Assembly (NCBI RefSeq): GCF_011777495.1
Contig: NZ_JAATJS010000003.1
Span: 496,001-560,000 of the forward strand
Direction: 5' to 3'
DNA from: Microvirga terricola
GTDB taxonomy: Bacteria > Pseudomonadota > Alphaproteobacteria > Rhizobiales > Beijerinckiaceae
Length of the DNA: 64,000 nucleotides
Every line of letters begins with the position of its first letter. The first letter of the stretch is position 1. Positions 51,069 to 60,776 of the stretch are shown piece by piece. The translations under genes and the position numbers were made by a program. The notes below the pieces were generated by a model. It was not told where the DNA came from. It made no database searches and was given only the letters and a program-made list of their open reading frames with translations.

Positions 51069-51142
51069 TGGCTGGGGGACCTGGATTCGAACCAAGACTA
51101 ACGGAGTCAGAGTCCGCTGTTCTACCATTAAACTATCCCCCA
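51069..51142 (-). tRNA. tRNA-Gln (anticodon CTG)
   Basis: A 74-base cloverleaf including CCA. The acceptor stem TGGGGGA pairs with TCCCCCA; the anticodon loop CTCTGAC gives anticodon CTG; the T-arm contains GGTTCGAATCC. It is transcribed away from folP and followed by a terminator. The 3' end faces the integrase remnant, as at integration sites. Confidence 0.97.
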
Positions 51143-51363
51143 CCGTAAGTTCTTGAAGCCGCTTACTTTTCCGAAAGGCGTTGCCCGGAGCGCGGCGGCG
51201 AACTTGAGTGAGTGGCGGTCAGATAGGCCGCTTTTCCGGGGGCGTCAACCCCATTCGTCGCTATTCCGGGCACCAAGGCCGACGGGGAAGGGCTCTGCCC
51301 TGGACTTGGGCTCCCGATTGCGGGAGAACGGCGCGGTTTCTGGCGGGAGTTCGGCCGTTGAGC

Positions 51364-52191
51364 ATGATCGAACGTTTGAAGGATCTTGTGAGGAACCTGG
51401 GCTCACGCACCTATGTGATGGGTGTCCTGAACGTCACGCCCGACTCGTTCTCCGATGGCGGTCTGTTTGCCGATCATGCGGCTGCGCTTGAGCACGCGCA
51501 GGATATGGAGCGGGAAGGGGCCGACATCATCGATATCGGCGGGGAATCGACGAGACCCGGCTATGTGCCGGTCGGGGTGGAGGAGGAGCAGCGGCGCGTG
51601 CTGCCGATCATTCGCGATCTGGCCCCGCTGCTGAACGTGCCGATCTCCATCGACTCCTACCGCGCGGAGACCGCGCGGGCGGCCCTTCAAGCCGGCGCGA
51701 CGATCGTCAACGACATCTGGGGGCTGCAGCGCGATTCCGACATGGCGGCTGTCGTCGCGGATCACGGTGCTCTCGCAGTGGTGATGCACAACCGGGCAGA
51801 GGTCGATCCCAGCCTCGATATCGTTGCCGATATGCTGCGCTTCTTCGATCACTCTCTCGCGCTGGCGCGGCGGGCGGGCATTCCCGACCATCATGTCATT
51901 CTCGATCCCGGTATCGGCTTCGGCAAAACGGCGGATCAGAATTTGGAGGCGTTGCGGCGACTTCCCGAATTGAAGGCGCTCGGTTTTCCGTTGCTGGTCG
52001 GCGCGTCGCGCAAATCCGTGCTCAGCCGTTTCTACGATCCCGGTGTTCCGCCGCGTGACCGGTTGTTCGGCACGCTCGGCGCACATGTTGCGGCGGTGAG
52101 CCGGGGTGCCGACATTATCCGTGCGCACGATGTGCGGGCCCATGTGGAAGCCTGCCGCGTCGCGGACATTCTGCTGAGAGGCCAGCCTTGA
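51364..52191 (+). CDS. folP: dihydropteroate synthase
   Basis: A 275-residue folate enzyme that joins p-aminobenzoate to hydroxymethyl-dihydropterin diphosphate. Signatures: VMGVLNVTPDSFSDGG, IIDIGGESTRPG, DSYRAETARAALQAGATIVNDIWG, and the C-terminal GASRKSVLSR phosphate-binding loop. ATG at 51364 is used here; TTG two codons upstream (51358) has the better-spaced GGGAG and is also possible. The next two genes, folB and folK, overlap in series, giving a folate operon. Confidence 0.95.
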   Translation: MIERLKDLVRNLGSRTYVMGVLNVTPDSFSDGGLFADHAAALEHAQDMEREGADIIDIGGESTRPGYVPVGVEEEQRRVLPIIRDLAPLLNVPISIDSYRAETARAALQAGATIVNDIWGLQRDSDMAAVVADHGALAVVMHNRAEVDPSLDIVADMLRFFDHSLALARRAGIPDHHVILDPGIGFGKTADQNLEALRRLPELKALGFPLLVGASRKSVLSRFYDPGVPPRDRLFGTLGAHVAAVSRGADIIRAHDVRAHVEACRVADILLRGQP

Positions 52192-52556
52192 CCGACACCA
52201 TCACGCTCACGCGCCTCGCGCTCTACGCGCATCACGGCGTCTTTGCCGAAGAAGCGCGTCTCGGTCAGCGCTTCTATGTCAGCCTGCGCTGCCTGCTTGA
52301 TTTGAGGGCGGCCGGGCAGGCGGATGACTACCATCAGTCGGTTTGCTACGCGAGGCTTGCCAAGCTGGTTCACACGCTTGGTACCACGCGCCGTTTCCAC
52401 ACCATCGAAGGGTTGGCAGAAGCCATCGCCGCCGGCGTGCTCGAGGGTTTCCCGCCGGTTGAAACCGTCGTCGTGCGAGTGGAAAAGCCCGAGGCTCCGG
52501 TTCCATTCATCCTCGACAGCGTGGCGGTTGAAATCGAACGCTCGCGCAATGGCTAA
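52188..52556 (+). CDS. folB: dihydroneopterin aldolase
   Basis: A 122-residue folate enzyme cleaving dihydroneopterin to hydroxymethyl-dihydropterin and glycolaldehyde. YAHHGVFAEEARLGQRFYV carries the substrate Glu of the family, and FHTIEGLAEAIAAGVLEGFP is the second signature. The start is TTG at 52188, overlapping folP's stop by 4 bases (TTGA). Its 3' end overlaps folK by 8 bases. The three enzymes make consecutive steps, and the coupling keeps them in step. Confidence 0.95.
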   Translation: MTDTITLTRLALYAHHGVFAEEARLGQRFYVSLRCLLDLRAAGQADDYHQSVCYARLAKLVHTLGTTRRFHTIEGLAEAIAAGVLEGFPPVETVVVRVEKPEAPVPFILDSVAVEIERSRNG

Positions 52557-53022
52557 AGTCGCCCTTAGTCTCGGCAGCAATTTGGGCGACAAGAGCGGTA
52601 CCATTCAAAAGGCGCTCGCGTTGCTGGACGAAGGGGGCGCAACAGTTCTCGCGCGCTCATCCGACTACCGGACGCCGCCCTGGGGGCCTGTGCCGCAGGA
52701 TTGGTTCGTCAATGCTTGCGCGATTGCGGAAACGGATCTTGCGTCGCGAGATTTCCTGGCGCTGTGCCACCGTGTCGAGCGCGCACTCGGGCGCGTCCGC
52801 GAGGTCCGCTGGGGGCCGCGGATCATCGATATCGATATTCTCGCTTACGACGATCTCGCGCTGGAGAGTCCGGAGTTGATGCTGCCGCATCCGCATCTGC
52901 ACGAGCGCGCCTTTGTCCTTGTACCACTTGCTGAAATCGCCCCGGATCTGATGGTGCGCGGGCGGCGCGTGGCGGATTGGCTTGCACGGGTGGACACCGC
53001 CGGCATTGTGAGGATTGACTAG
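52549..53022 (+). CDS. folK: 2-amino-4-hydroxy-6-hydroxymethyldihydropteridine pyrophosphokinase
   Basis: A 157-residue kinase that transfers pyrophosphate from ATP to hydroxymethyl-dihydropterin, the step between FolB and FolP. LSLGSNLGDK at the N-terminus, EVRWGPRIIDIDILAYDDL (metal-binding Asp pair in DIDIL) and LPHPHLHERAFVLVPLAEIAP match the family. ATG at 52549 overlaps folB by 8 bases. It is the last gene of the folate operon; an operator-like palindrome follows before the next gene. Confidence 0.95.
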   Translation: MAKVALSLGSNLGDKSGTIQKALALLDEGGATVLARSSDYRTPPWGPVPQDWFVNACAIAETDLASRDFLALCHRVERALGRVREVRWGPRIIDIDILAYDDLALESPELMLPHPHLHERAFVLVPLAEIAPDLMVRGRRVADWLARVDTAGIVRID

Positions 53023-53061
53023 GCCACGCCGAACCAAGCTTGTCAGTTCAGGTGTCATTCA

Positions 53062-53090
53062 ACTATGTCATGACATAGTGACATCATGTC
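53062..53090. promoter_or_regulatory. 18-bp perfect palindrome with adjacent 11-bp palindrome
   Basis: ACTATGTCATGACATAGT (53062-53079) is a perfect inverted repeat, directly followed by GACAT-C-ATGTC (53080-53090). Further TGTCA words occur at 53041 and 53053. It lies 36 bases before the next gene's start, so it may be an operator, or a hairpin at the end of folK's message. Confidence 0.6.
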
Positions 53091-53125
53091 GGCGGGAGAA
53101 TCACGCCGGTCAGGAGATGACTGAG

Positions 53126-53518
53126 ATGACTTTCGGTAAGTGGGTTCTTGGTGCGGTGGCTGGAGGCTTGGCCCTCGGCGCCGTTAGCGCGCAGGCCGCG
53201 CCCTTGCCCTTCGTGGCCGTCGACGCCCCGGCTTCGGTCCAAAACGTGCAGTTCTACTTTTACGCGGAAGATCCGCCTCCGCCGCCGGTCGTCTATTACG
53301 ATCCGCCGCCGCCGCGGTATTACGCTCCTCCGCCGCGCTATTACCGCCCGGCTCCTCCGCCGCCCCCGACGCCGTTCTATGGCCGGGAGTACGGTCCGCC
53401 GCGCTATGGCTACTACAACAAGGAGGCGGCGAAGAACTACGTGAAGGACTATCGCCGCGCGGAGAAGGAAATCTACAAGGAGCGCGTGCGCGCCTGGAAC
53501 AAGGCCAACGGCTTCTAA
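53126..53518 (+). CDS. exported proline/tyrosine-rich protein
   Basis: A 130-residue exported protein. The signal peptide MTFGKWVLGAVAGGLALGAV ends before SAQAAP. The middle is dense in Pro, Tyr and Arg (DPPPPPVVYYDPPPPRYYAP). The C-terminus is charged and helical (KEAAKNYVKDYRRAEKEIYKERVRAWNKANGF). ATG at 53126 lies 9 bases after AGGAG; ATG at 53117 touches that site and is less likely. Low complexity prevents family assignment; similar Pro/Tyr-rich envelope proteins are common in Rhizobiales. Confidence 0.75.
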   Translation: MTFGKWVLGAVAGGLALGAVSAQAAPLPFVAVDAPASVQNVQFYFYAEDPPPPPVVYYDPPPPRYYAPPPRYYRPAPPPPPTPFYGREYGPPRYGYYNKEAAKNYVKDYRRAEKEIYKERVRAWNKANGF

Positions 53519-53534
53519 AGCTTTCTCGCAGATT

Positions 53535-54095
53535 TTATTCGTCGAGCGCGCCGCCTCCGGGCGGCGTGTCCTTTTGGAAGTCGGCGCGCAGTTCGGCCTC
53601 GTCCTCCGCTTCGGCTGCTTCGAAGGCTAAGCGCTCATAGCGGTCGAGTGCGCCTTGCAGAATGTAGGCCGCCGCCATCTTGTCCACTACATCGGCACGT
53701 TTGGCGCGCGAGGTGTCGGCATCGAGCAAGGTGCGCGTCACGACGGCTGTTGAGAGGCGCTCGTCCCAGAACAACACCGGCAGGGCAATCAGAGGCTTGA
53801 GGTTGCGCACGAAGGCTCGTGTGGCCTGCGCGCGGGGGCCTTCAGTGCCGTCCATGTTGAGCGGCAGGCCGAAAACGAATCCGCCGACGTCGTATTGCGC
53901 CACAAGGTCCTTGATGCGTGCCACATCGGGCGTGAACTTCACCCGTTTGATGGTCTCCAGCGGCGTTGCGATTCGCCGCTCCACATCGGAGAGCGCGAGC
54001 CCGATGGTCTTGGTGCCGAGGTCCAGACCCATCAGACGCGCGCGCGGCGGCAATCCGTCCATCAGGGTTAGCAGGTCTTTGTCGCTTTCGTTCAC
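53535..54095 (-). CDS. ruvX: Holliday junction resolvase-like protein RuvX (YqgF)
   Basis: A 186-residue RNase H-fold nuclease (YqgF family) linked to Holliday junction resolution and rRNA processing. [17 protein letters not shown] holds the first catalytic Asp, WDERLST the Glu, and [15 protein letters not shown] a further Asp. The C-terminal tail ([13 protein letters not shown]...) is acidic. Cytosolic; converges on the Pro/Tyr-rich gene with 16 bases between stops. It is divergent from the UPF0173 gene. Confidence 0.93.
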   Translation of the reverse strand: MNESDKDLLTLMDGLPPRARLMGLDLGTKTIGLALSDVERRIATPLETIKRVKFTPDVARIKDLVAQYDVGGFVFGLPLNMDGTEGPRAQATRAFVRNLKPLIALPVLFWDERLSTAVVTRTLLDADTSRAKRADVVDKMAAAYILQGALDRYERLAFEAAEAEDEAELRADFQKDTPPGGGALDE

Positions 54096-54184
54096 GCGGG
54101 GCGTTTCCTTCCGGTTTGTTCCCTTATAGCCAAGAAGCGCGCAATGCCCTAGCTGATGGGTGTCATCGCAGAGAGACCGCCCCC

Positions 54185-54883
54185 ATGAAGATCACTTGGT
54201 TCGGCCATTCCGCTTTCCGGCTCGATTTCGCCGACAAGGTCGTGCTCATCGACCCGTTCTTTTCCGGCAACCCGGCGTTCGAGGGCAGCGTGGAAAAGGC
54301 CGCCGAGGGCACAACGCACATCCTCATCACCCACGCTCATGGGGATCATGTGGGCGACACGCTCCAGATCGCAAAGGCCACAGGCGCGAAGGTCGTCACC
54401 AATTACGACCTGTGCATGTATCTCGTCTCTCAGGGGCTCGAGAATTTCGACCCCATGAACACGGGCGGCACCACCGACCAGGGCGGGTTCACCGTCACCC
54501 TCGTGCATGCCGACCATTCCGCCGGGCTCGGCGAGATGGGCGTCAATGTCCCGCTCGGCAGCGCCAACGGCGTCATCGTCAAGGCGCAAGGAGAGCCGAC
54601 CGTCTATCACATGGGCGATACGGACATCTTCGGCGACATGGCCTTGATCGCTGAAATCCACCGCCCCGACGTGGCGATGGTCCCCATCGGCGACCGCTTC
54701 ACCATGGGGCCGGAGGTCGCTGCGCTGGCGGTGGACCGCTATTTCAAGCTCAAGGCCGCTATCCCCTGCCACTACGGCTCCTTCCCCGTGCTCGAACCCA
54801 CCGCCGACAAGTTCGTCGCAGCGCTGGACGGGAAGGGGACGCAAGTGATCGTGCCGCATAAGACGGTGGGGGTGAGGATCTAA
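54185..54883 (+). CDS. metallo-beta-lactamase fold hydrolase, UPF0173 family
   Basis: A 232-residue cytosolic metal-dependent hydrolase. The metal motif is [10 protein letters not shown], preceded by [24 protein letters not shown] supplies a further Asp ligand, and [11 protein letters not shown] ends the metal site. It matches the UPF0173 metal-dependent hydrolase family, whose substrate is unknown. The gene starts with a clear ATG at 54185; it is monocistronic. Confidence 0.93.
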   Translation: MKITWFGHSAFRLDFADKVVLIDPFFSGNPAFEGSVEKAAEGTTHILITHAHGDHVGDTLQIAKATGAKVVTNYDLCMYLVSQGLENFDPMNTGGTTDQGGFTVTLVHADHSAGLGEMGVNVPLGSANGVIVKAQGEPTVYHMGDTDIFGDMALIAEIHRPDVAMVPIGDRFTMGPEVAALAVDRYFKLKAAIPCHYGSFPVLEPTADKFVAALDGKGTQVIVPHKTVGVRI

Positions 54884-55094
54884 CGGCCGTTCCGCACTTT
54901 TCGCCCCTCGCATTCTCCGAGCCGAGCCGGTTCTCATCGGCCTCGGTTCGGACTGCCGCGTAAGCCGAACGAGACCTGTCGCTGCTGTCGTCTTAATCCT
55001 TTATTGACTCCACACTCACCGTACGGCATCCCCACACTTTACACAGAACATACAATGAACAATGATGAACATGTCAGGAACATGGAGATCCGAC

Positions 55095-55196
55095 ATGGTT
55101 CGCGTCCTTCTTGAAACCACAGCCGAAATCACCTCCCTTGCTCTCTTCGGAAGCATGGTGGCCATATGGGCTCTCGCGTTTTATCCCATGGCATAA
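55095..55196 (+). CDS. small 33-residue membrane protein
   Basis: MVRVLLETTAEITSLALFGS is followed by MVAIWALAFYPMA, a single hydrophobic helix of about 20 residues. The ATG follows GGAG by 7 bases. The gene lies between the UPF0173 gene and dnaE, where the sequence is otherwise empty. Short single-helix proteins often regulate a membrane partner; nothing here names one. Could also be a chance frame. Confidence 0.5.
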   Translation: MVRVLLETTAEITSLALFGSMVAIWALAFYPMA

Positions 55197-55304
55197 TTCC
55201 CACACTTCACAGGCAAGGGGCCTTGTGCCCCCATGCGGCCCCGTTTGCCGTGGTGAGGAGGGGACGACTCGTGCGAAACTGCGCCATCCCTTGAGTCGAG
55301 ATTC

Positions 55305-58300
55305 ATGTCGCGCATTCTTCAAGAAATCGGGTTCGTCCACCTGCATGTGCACTCCTCCTATTCGCTGCTCGAGGGGTCGCTGAAGATTGCGCAACTGGCG
55401 AAGCTGGCAGCGGCGGACAAGCAGCCGGCGCTCGCTTTGACCGACACCAACAACCTGTTCGGCGCGCTGGAATTTTCCGAAAAGCTCGCAGGCTCCGGCA
55501 TGCAGCCGATTGCAGGCGTCCAGCTTTCCGTCCTTTTCGAGGAGCCGGACCCGGTGGCGCGCGTCCAGCCGCAGCCGAGTAACATCGTGCTGCTGGCGCA
55601 GAACGAAGAGGGCTATCGCAACCTCATGCGGCTCGTGAGCCACGCCTATTTCGGCGTGCCGCTCGGGGAACCGCCGCGCGCCGCGGCATCGCTTTTGGCC
55701 AAGCACTGTGAGGGGCTGATTGCGCTGACCGGCGGCTATTCCGGTCCGCTGGACAGCGCCCTGCGCGAGGGCGCGCGGGGAGAACTGGCGCAGGCGCGGC
55801 TCGATGTTCTCAAACATGCTTTTGGCCATCAGCTCTATGTCGAAATCCAGCGCCACGGCCTGCCCGACCAGCGGGTCGTCGAGGGTGAGTTGATTGCGCT
55901 CGCCGACCGCAACGGCCTGCCCATCGTCGCGGCCAACGAACCGTTCTTCGCCGCGGGGGCGGATTACGAGTCCCATGACGCGCTGCTCGCGATTGCGGAC
56001 GGGCGCATCGTCTCCGACGACAACCGCCGCCGGCTGACGCCGCAGCACGATTTCAAGACGCGCAAGCAGATGATGGAGCTGTTTGCCGATCTGCCGGATG
56101 CGCTTCATGCCAGCGTCGAAATCGCCATGCGCTGCGCGACACGTGTCAGAACGCGCAAGCCCATCCTGCCGAGCTTCGGCGTCGAAACGGATGCGGTGGC
56201 GATGGACGAGGGCGAGGAGCTGAAGCGCCAGGCGGAGGAGGGGCTCGCCAGACGCCTTGCCGCGCATGGCCCCGCGCCCGGCCTCACGGAACAGGATTAT
56301 CACGACCGCCTCGCCTTCGAGGTCGAGGTTATTCGCCGGATGAAATATCCCGGCTACTTCCTCATCGTGTCCGACTTCATCAAATGGGCGAAAGACCACG
56401 ACATTCCCGTCGGGCCGGGCCGTGGTTCGGGCGCGGGCTCGCTCGTCGCCTATGCGCTGACCATCACCGATCTCGACCCCTTGCGGTTCAGCCTGCTCTT
56501 CGAGCGCTTCCTCAACCCGGAACGCGTCTCGATGCCGGACTTCGATATCGACTTCTGCGTCGAGGGGCGCGAGCGCGTCATCGAATACGTGCAGCAGCGC
56601 TACGGCGAGGAGCAGGTCGCGCAGATCATCACCTTCGGTACGCTGCTCGCGCGCGGCGTGATGCGCGACGTCGGCCGCGTGCTCGAAATGCCTTATGGCC
56701 AGGTGGACAAGCTCACCAAGCTGGTGCCGCAGAACCCGGCGAACCCGGTGACGCTGGATCAGGCCATCGAGGGCGAGCCCAAGCTTCAGGCCGCGCGTGA
56801 CGAAGAGCCCGTCGTCGCGCGGATGCTCGGCATCGCGCAGAAGTTGGAGGGCCTGCATCGACACGCCTCGACCCACGCGGCGGGCGTGGTGATCGGCGAC
56901 CGGCCGTTGCAGGAACTGGTGCCGCTCTATCGAGACCCGAAGACCGGCATGCGCGTGACCCAGTTCAACATGAAATGGGTCGAGCAGGCGGGTCTGGTGA
57001 AGTTCGACTTCCTCGGCCTGAAAACGCTCACCGTGCTCAACACGGCGGTCTCGCTGATCCGGCGAAAGGGCATCGAGGTCGATCTCTCGGCGCTGCCGCT
57101 CGACGACAAGAAAACCTACGAAATGCTCTGCCGTGGTGAGACGGTCGGCGTGTTCCAGGTGGAAAGTGTCGGCATGCGCAAGGCGCTGGTCGAGATGGAG
57201 GCCGACCGTTTCGAGGACATCATCGCGCTTGTCGCGCTCTACCGTCCGGGCCCGATGGCGAACATTCCGGTCTATTGCGCGCGCAAGCTCGGCAAGGACG
57301 AGCACAACAAGAAGGATTGGTATCCGCACCCCAAGCTCGAGCCGATCCTGAAAGAGACCTTCGGCATCATCGTCTATCAGGAGCAGGTGATGGAGGTGGC
57401 AAAGGTCCTCTCCGGCTACTCGCTCGGCGACGCCGACCTTCTGCGCCGCGCTATGGGTAAGAAGATCAAGGCGGAGATGGACGCGCAGCGCGAGCGCTTC
57501 GTCTCCGGCGCGGTGGGTAGCGATCTCGACAAGGCGAAGGCCAACGAAATCTTCGACCTTCTGGCGAAGTTCGCGGATTACGGCTTCAACAAGAGCCACG
57601 CGGCGGCCTATGCGCTCGTCGCGTTCCAGACCGCTTACCTGAAGGCGAATTATCCGGTCGAGTTCATGGCGGCGTCGATGACGCTCGATCTCGACAACAC
57701 GGACAAGCTCTCGGAATTTCGGCGCGAGGCTCAGCGCCTCGGCATCCGCGTCGAGCCGCCGTCGATCAACCGCTCCGGCGTCGTGTTCGACGTGAAATAC
57801 GACGCGGAAGGAAACGGCGCGATCCTCTATGCGCTTGCCGCCGTCAAGGGCGTCGGGCGCCAGGCCATCGAGGCCCTGGTGGAGACACGCGGCGACAAGC
57901 CGTTCAAGGATCTTGGCGATTTCGCACGCCGCATCAATCCGCGCGCGGTCAACAAGCGCATTCTCGAAAACCTCGTGGCGGCGGGCGCGTTCGACGAGCT
58001 GGAGCCCGACCGCGCGAAGGCTGCGGCCTCCATCGACGCCATGATGAGCCTCGCGCAGCAATCGCATGAGGCGGCGAATGGCGGCATGGCCGATATGTTC
58101 GGCGGCGTTGCCTCGGCGGATGTGCAGTTGCGCATTCCGCACTACGAGCCCTGGCCGCCTTCCGAGAAACTGCAGAAGGAATACGACGCGGTCGGCTTCT
58201 TCCTTTCGGGCCATCCGCTCGACGAGTATGGCGATCTCTTGAAGAAGCTGCGCGTGCAGACCTGGGTCGATTTCGCGCGCTCGGTGAAGGCGGGCAACTC

Positions 58301-58778
58301 GGTCGGCCGTGTCGCCGCCACGGTGCTCGACCGGCAGGAGCGCCGGACCAAGACCGGCAACAAGATGGGCATTCTGACCCTCTCCGATCAGACCGGCCAT
58401 TTCGAGGCAATCATCTTCTCGGAGGGGCTGCAACGTCTGCGCGACGTGCTGGAGCCCGGCAACGCCGTTGTGCTGATGCTTCAGGCGGGCGTTGAAGGCG
58501 AAGAAGTCCGCGCGCGCATCGGCATGGCCGAGCCGCTGGAGGAGGCGGTCGCGAAATACCAGAAGGGCATGCGCATCTTCCTGCGTGACGAGCGGCCCAT
58601 CGCGAGTGTCTATGAACGCCTGCGGGCGCGCGGGGAGGGGGAAGTGTCCCTCGTCCTCATCCTCGACGAGGGCGACCGGGAGGTGGAAGTAAAGCTCCCC
58701 GGCAAATACCTCGCCACGCCCCAGATCGCAGGCGCACTCCGCGCTGTGCCGGGCGTGGTGGATGTGCAGATGAGTTGA
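55305..58778 (+). CDS. dnaE: DNA polymerase III subunit alpha
   Basis: The 1157-residue replicative polymerase. The N-terminal PHP domain begins [15 protein letters not shown]. The palm carries MPDFDIDFC near residues 412-420, with the catalytic Asp pair. The fingers/tau-binding region has [15 protein letters not shown] and [16 protein letters not shown]. The C-terminus carries a helix-hairpin-helix ([14 protein letters not shown]) and an OB fold ending in a tau-binding tail. Length and domain order match DnaE1-type enzymes. ATG at 55305 begins [10 protein letters not shown]. It is monocistronic. Confidence 0.96.
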   Translation: MSRILQEIGFVHLHVHSSYSLLEGSLKIAQLAKLAAADKQPALALTDTNNLFGALEFSEKLAGSGMQPIAGVQLSVLFEEPDPVARVQPQPSNIVLLAQNEEGYRNLMRLVSHAYFGVPLGEPPRAAASLLAKHCEGLIALTGGYSGPLDSALREGARGELAQARLDVLKHAFGHQLYVEIQRHGLPDQRVVEGELIALADRNGLPIVAANEPFFAAGADYESHDALLAIADGRIVSDDNRRRLTPQHDFKTRKQMMELFADLPDALHASVEIAMRCATRVRTRKPILPSFGVETDAVAMDEGEELKRQAEEGLARRLAAHGPAPGLTEQDYHDRLAFEVEVIRRMKYPGYFLIVSDFIKWAKDHDIPVGPGRGSGAGSLVAYALTITDLDPLRFSLLFERFLNPERVSMPDFDIDFCVEGRERVIEYVQQRYGEEQVAQIITFGTLLARGVMRDVGRVLEMPYGQVDKLTKLVPQNPANPVTLDQAIEGEPKLQAARDEEPVVARMLGIAQKLEGLHRHASTHAAGVVIGDRPLQELVPLYRDPKTGMRVTQFNMKWVEQAGLVKFDFLGLKTLTVLNTAVSLIRRKGIEVDLSALPLDDKKTYEMLCRGETVGVFQVESVGMRKALVEMEADRFEDIIALVALYRPGPMANIPVYCARKLGKDEHNKKDWYPHPKLEPILKETFGIIVYQEQVMEVAKVLSGYSLGDADLLRRAMGKKIKAEMDAQRERFVSGAVGSDLDKAKANEIFDLLAKFADYGFNKSHAAAYALVAFQTAYLKANYPVEFMAASMTLDLDNTDKLSEFRREAQRLGIRVEPPSINRSGVVFDVKYDAEGNGAILYALAAVKGVGRQAIEALVETRGDKPFKDLGDFARRINPRAVNKRILENLVAAGAFDELEPDRAKAAASIDAMMSLAQQSHEAANGGMADMFGGVASADVQLRIPHYEPWPPSEKLQKEYDAVGFFLSGHPLDEYGDLLKKLRVQTWVDFARSVKAGNSVGRVAATVLDRQERRTKTGNKMGILTLSDQTGHFEAIIFSEGLQRLRDVLEPGNAVVLMLQAGVEGEEVRARIGMAEPLEEAVAKYQKGMRIFLRDERPIASVYERLRARGEGEVSLVLILDEGDREVEVKLPGKYLATPQIAGALRAVPGVVDVQMS

Positions 58779-58817
58779 GGCGGGGCGCAAACGCTTCCCT
58801 CGACATGGCCGGATCAA

Positions 58818-58838
58818 GCCCCGCCATGAAGGCGGGGC
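58818..58838 (+). terminator. terminator-like palindrome after dnaE
   Basis: GCCCCGCC-ATGAA-GGCGGGGC forms an 8-bp perfect stem 40 bases after the dnaE stop. No T-run follows. The flanking GGATCAAGCC...GCCCATCGGA wording is like a common Rhizobiales intergenic repeat, so it may be a REP-like element. Confidence 0.55.
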
Positions 58839-58887
58839 CCATCGGAAATGTTTCAGCACAACCGCATTTCATGCTACCAGCGCTTCC

Positions 58888-59859
58888 ATGAAACCGCTCG
58901 ACAGCTCTCACGCTTCGCCTCCCGCTGCCTCGGAAAGGGCGATCATTTCCGTCTCGGGGCTCAATAAGATTTATGGTTCCGGCTTCCAGGCGCTTCGCAA
59001 CGTCGATCTGGAGATTAGCCGGGGCGAGATTTTCGCGCTTCTCGGCCCGAACGGGGCGGGGAAGACGACGCTCATCAGCATCATCTGCGGCATCGTCAAT
59101 CCGAGCATGGGCATCGTGCTGGCCGACGGCCACGACATCGTGCGCGATTATCGGGGCGCCCGCTCCAAGATCGGCCTCGTGCCGCAGGAATTGTCGACGG
59201 ATGCTTTCGAAAGCGTCTGGGACACGGTGACGTTCAGCCGAGGGCTTTTCGGCAAGGCGCCGAACCCGGCCTATATCGAAAAGATCCTGAAGGACCTCTC
59301 CCTCTGGGAGAAGAAGGACAACCGGATCATGACCCTGTCCGGCGGCATGAAGCGCCGGGTCATGATCGCCAAGGCGCTCTCGCACGAACCGACGATCCTC
59401 TTCCTCGACGAGCCGACCGCAGGCGTCGATGTGGAGTTGCGGCGCGACATGTGGGAGATGGTCCGGTCGTTGCGGGACAACGGCGTCACCATCATCTTGA
59501 CCACCCATTACATCGAAGAGGCCGAGGAAATGGCCGACCGGATCGGGGTGATCAACAAGGGCGAGATCGTTCTGGTCGAGGACAAGACCGTGCTGATGCG
59601 CAAGCTTGGTCGCAAGCAACTCACGTTGCAGCTTCAGCACCCCTTAAACGCGGTGCCTGCGGCCTTATCCGGCTATGACCTGACGCTCTCGGAAGACGGC
59701 CTGCAGCTCATCTATGATTTCGATGCGCAGAGCGAGGAAACCGGCATCGCCGGACTGCTGCGGCTGCTTAGCGAGCAGGGTATCGACTTCAAGGACCTGC
59801 ATACCTCGCAAAGCTCGCTGGAAGACATCTTTGTCGATCTCGTCAGGGGGCGCGCATGA
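58888..59859 (+). CDS. ABC-2 type exporter ATPase
   Basis: A 323-residue ATPase of the DrrA/NodI-like class. Walker A is GPNGAGKTT, the Q-loop region is [15 protein letters not shown], the signature is LSGGMKRR, Walker B is [12 protein letters not shown] and the switch His is in [17 protein letters not shown]-terminal region (about 230-323) is typical of drug/polysaccharide exporter ATPases. The permease gene overlaps its stop by 4 bases. Substrate unknown; the family exports drugs, polysaccharides or lipids. Confidence 0.93.
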   Translation: MKPLDSSHASPPAASERAIISVSGLNKIYGSGFQALRNVDLEISRGEIFALLGPNGAGKTTLISIICGIVNPSMGIVLADGHDIVRDYRGARSKIGLVPQELSTDAFESVWDTVTFSRGLFGKAPNPAYIEKILKDLSLWEKKDNRIMTLSGGMKRRVMIAKALSHEPTILFLDEPTAGVDVELRRDMWEMVRSLRDNGVTIILTTHYIEEAEEMADRIGVINKGEIVLVEDKTVLMRKLGRKQLTLQLQHPLNAVPAALSGYDLTLSEDGLQLIYDFDAQSEETGIAGLLRLLSEQGIDFKDLHTSQSSLEDIFVDLVRGRA

Positions 59860-60617
59860 ATTTCTATGCCATCAAGTCCATCTACCTCTTCGAGATGGCG
59901 CGCACCTGGCGCACGCTGATGGAAAGCATCGCCTCGCCGGTCCTCTCCACCTCCCTCTATTTCATCGTCTTCGGCTCGGCGATCGGCTCTCGCATCGCCG
60001 ATGTGGACGGGGTGAGCTACGGCGCATTCATCGTGCCGGGGCTCATCATGCTCTCGATTCTGACGGAGAGCATCTCGAATGCCGCTTTCGGCATCTACAT
60101 GCCGAAATTCTCCGGCACGATCTACGAACTGCTCTCCGCCCCGGTCTCCGCCCTGGAGACGGTTTTGGGCTATGTGGGCGCGGCGGCCAGCAAGTCGATC
60201 ATTCTCGGCACCATCATTCTGATCACGGCCCGGTTCTTCGTGGACTTCTCCATCGAGCATCCGGTCTGGATGGTGGCCTTCCTGATCCTGACCTCGGTCA
60301 CGTTCAGCCTGTTCGGCTTCATCATCGGCATCTGGGCCGATAGCTTCCAGCGGCTCCAGCTCATCCCCCTGATGGTCGTGACGCCGCTCACCTTCCTCGG
60401 CGGGAGCTTCTATTCGATCAACATGCTGCCGCCGTTCTGGCAGAAGGTCGCCCTGTTCAACCCCGTGGTCTACCTCGTCAGCGGCTTCCGCTGGAGCTTT
60501 TTTGGGGTGGCGGACGTCAACGTGGCGGTGAGCCTCGGCATGACCCTGATCTTCATGGCGGCCTGCCTGACAGGCATCTGGTGGATTTTCCGTACCGGAT
60601 ACAGGCTGAAGGCTTGA
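59856..60617 (+). CDS. ABC-2 type exporter permease
   Basis: A 253-residue inner-membrane protein with six hydrophobic helices. It has the ABC-2 family features [35 protein letters not shown] and [29 protein letters not shown]. The start overlaps the ATPase stop as ATGA, so the two form a half-size transporter pair. It resembles YadH/NodJ-like permeases. No glycosyltransferase is nearby to suggest a polysaccharide cargo. Confidence 0.93.
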   Translation: MNFYAIKSIYLFEMARTWRTLMESIASPVLSTSLYFIVFGSAIGSRIADVDGVSYGAFIVPGLIMLSILTESISNAAFGIYMPKFSGTIYELLSAPVSALETVLGYVGAAASKSIILGTIILITARFFVDFSIEHPVWMVAFLILTSVTFSLFGFIIGIWADSFQRLQLIPLMVVTPLTFLGGSFYSINMLPPFWQKVALFNPVVYLVSGFRWSFFGVADVNVAVSLGMTLIFMAACLTGIWWIFRTGYRLKA

Positions 60618-60642
60618 GTTTCGCCCGGGGAGGGCCTCAGGC

Positions 60643-60671
60643 TTGCCATTCCCCGGCTTTTCCCCTATACG
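60643..60671 (+). promoter_or_regulatory. sigma-70 type promoter of rpsB
   Basis: TTGCCA (60643-60648) and TATACG (60666-60671) are separated by 17 bases, the best spacing, ahead of the ribosomal protein gene. A leader of about 100 bases follows, with a hairpin. Confidence 0.68.
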
Positions 60672-60696
60672 CGCGTCCATCCCACACGCGGAGCCT

Positions 60697-60716
60697 GCCT
60701 CATGACTGAATGAGGC
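60697..60716 (+). promoter_or_regulatory. hairpin in the rpsB leader
   Basis: GCCTCAT-GACTGA-ATGAGGC is a perfect 7-bp stem in the untranslated leader, 61 bases before the rpsB start. It may take part in S2 autoregulation; I cannot match it to a named leader family. Confidence 0.45.
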
Positions 60717-60776
60717 GTCCCGGTGGCCGGCAAAGGCCGGTCCACTGCTCCGCGGAGGCTTAACCGGAGAAAAAAG

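Noticed and set aside
55074..58859. 1261-codon open frame on the minus strand opposite dnaE
   Set aside because: It mirrors dnaE codon positions in a GC-rich genome; the product is His/Arg/Asp-rich without domains, while dnaE on the plus strand has every expected motif.
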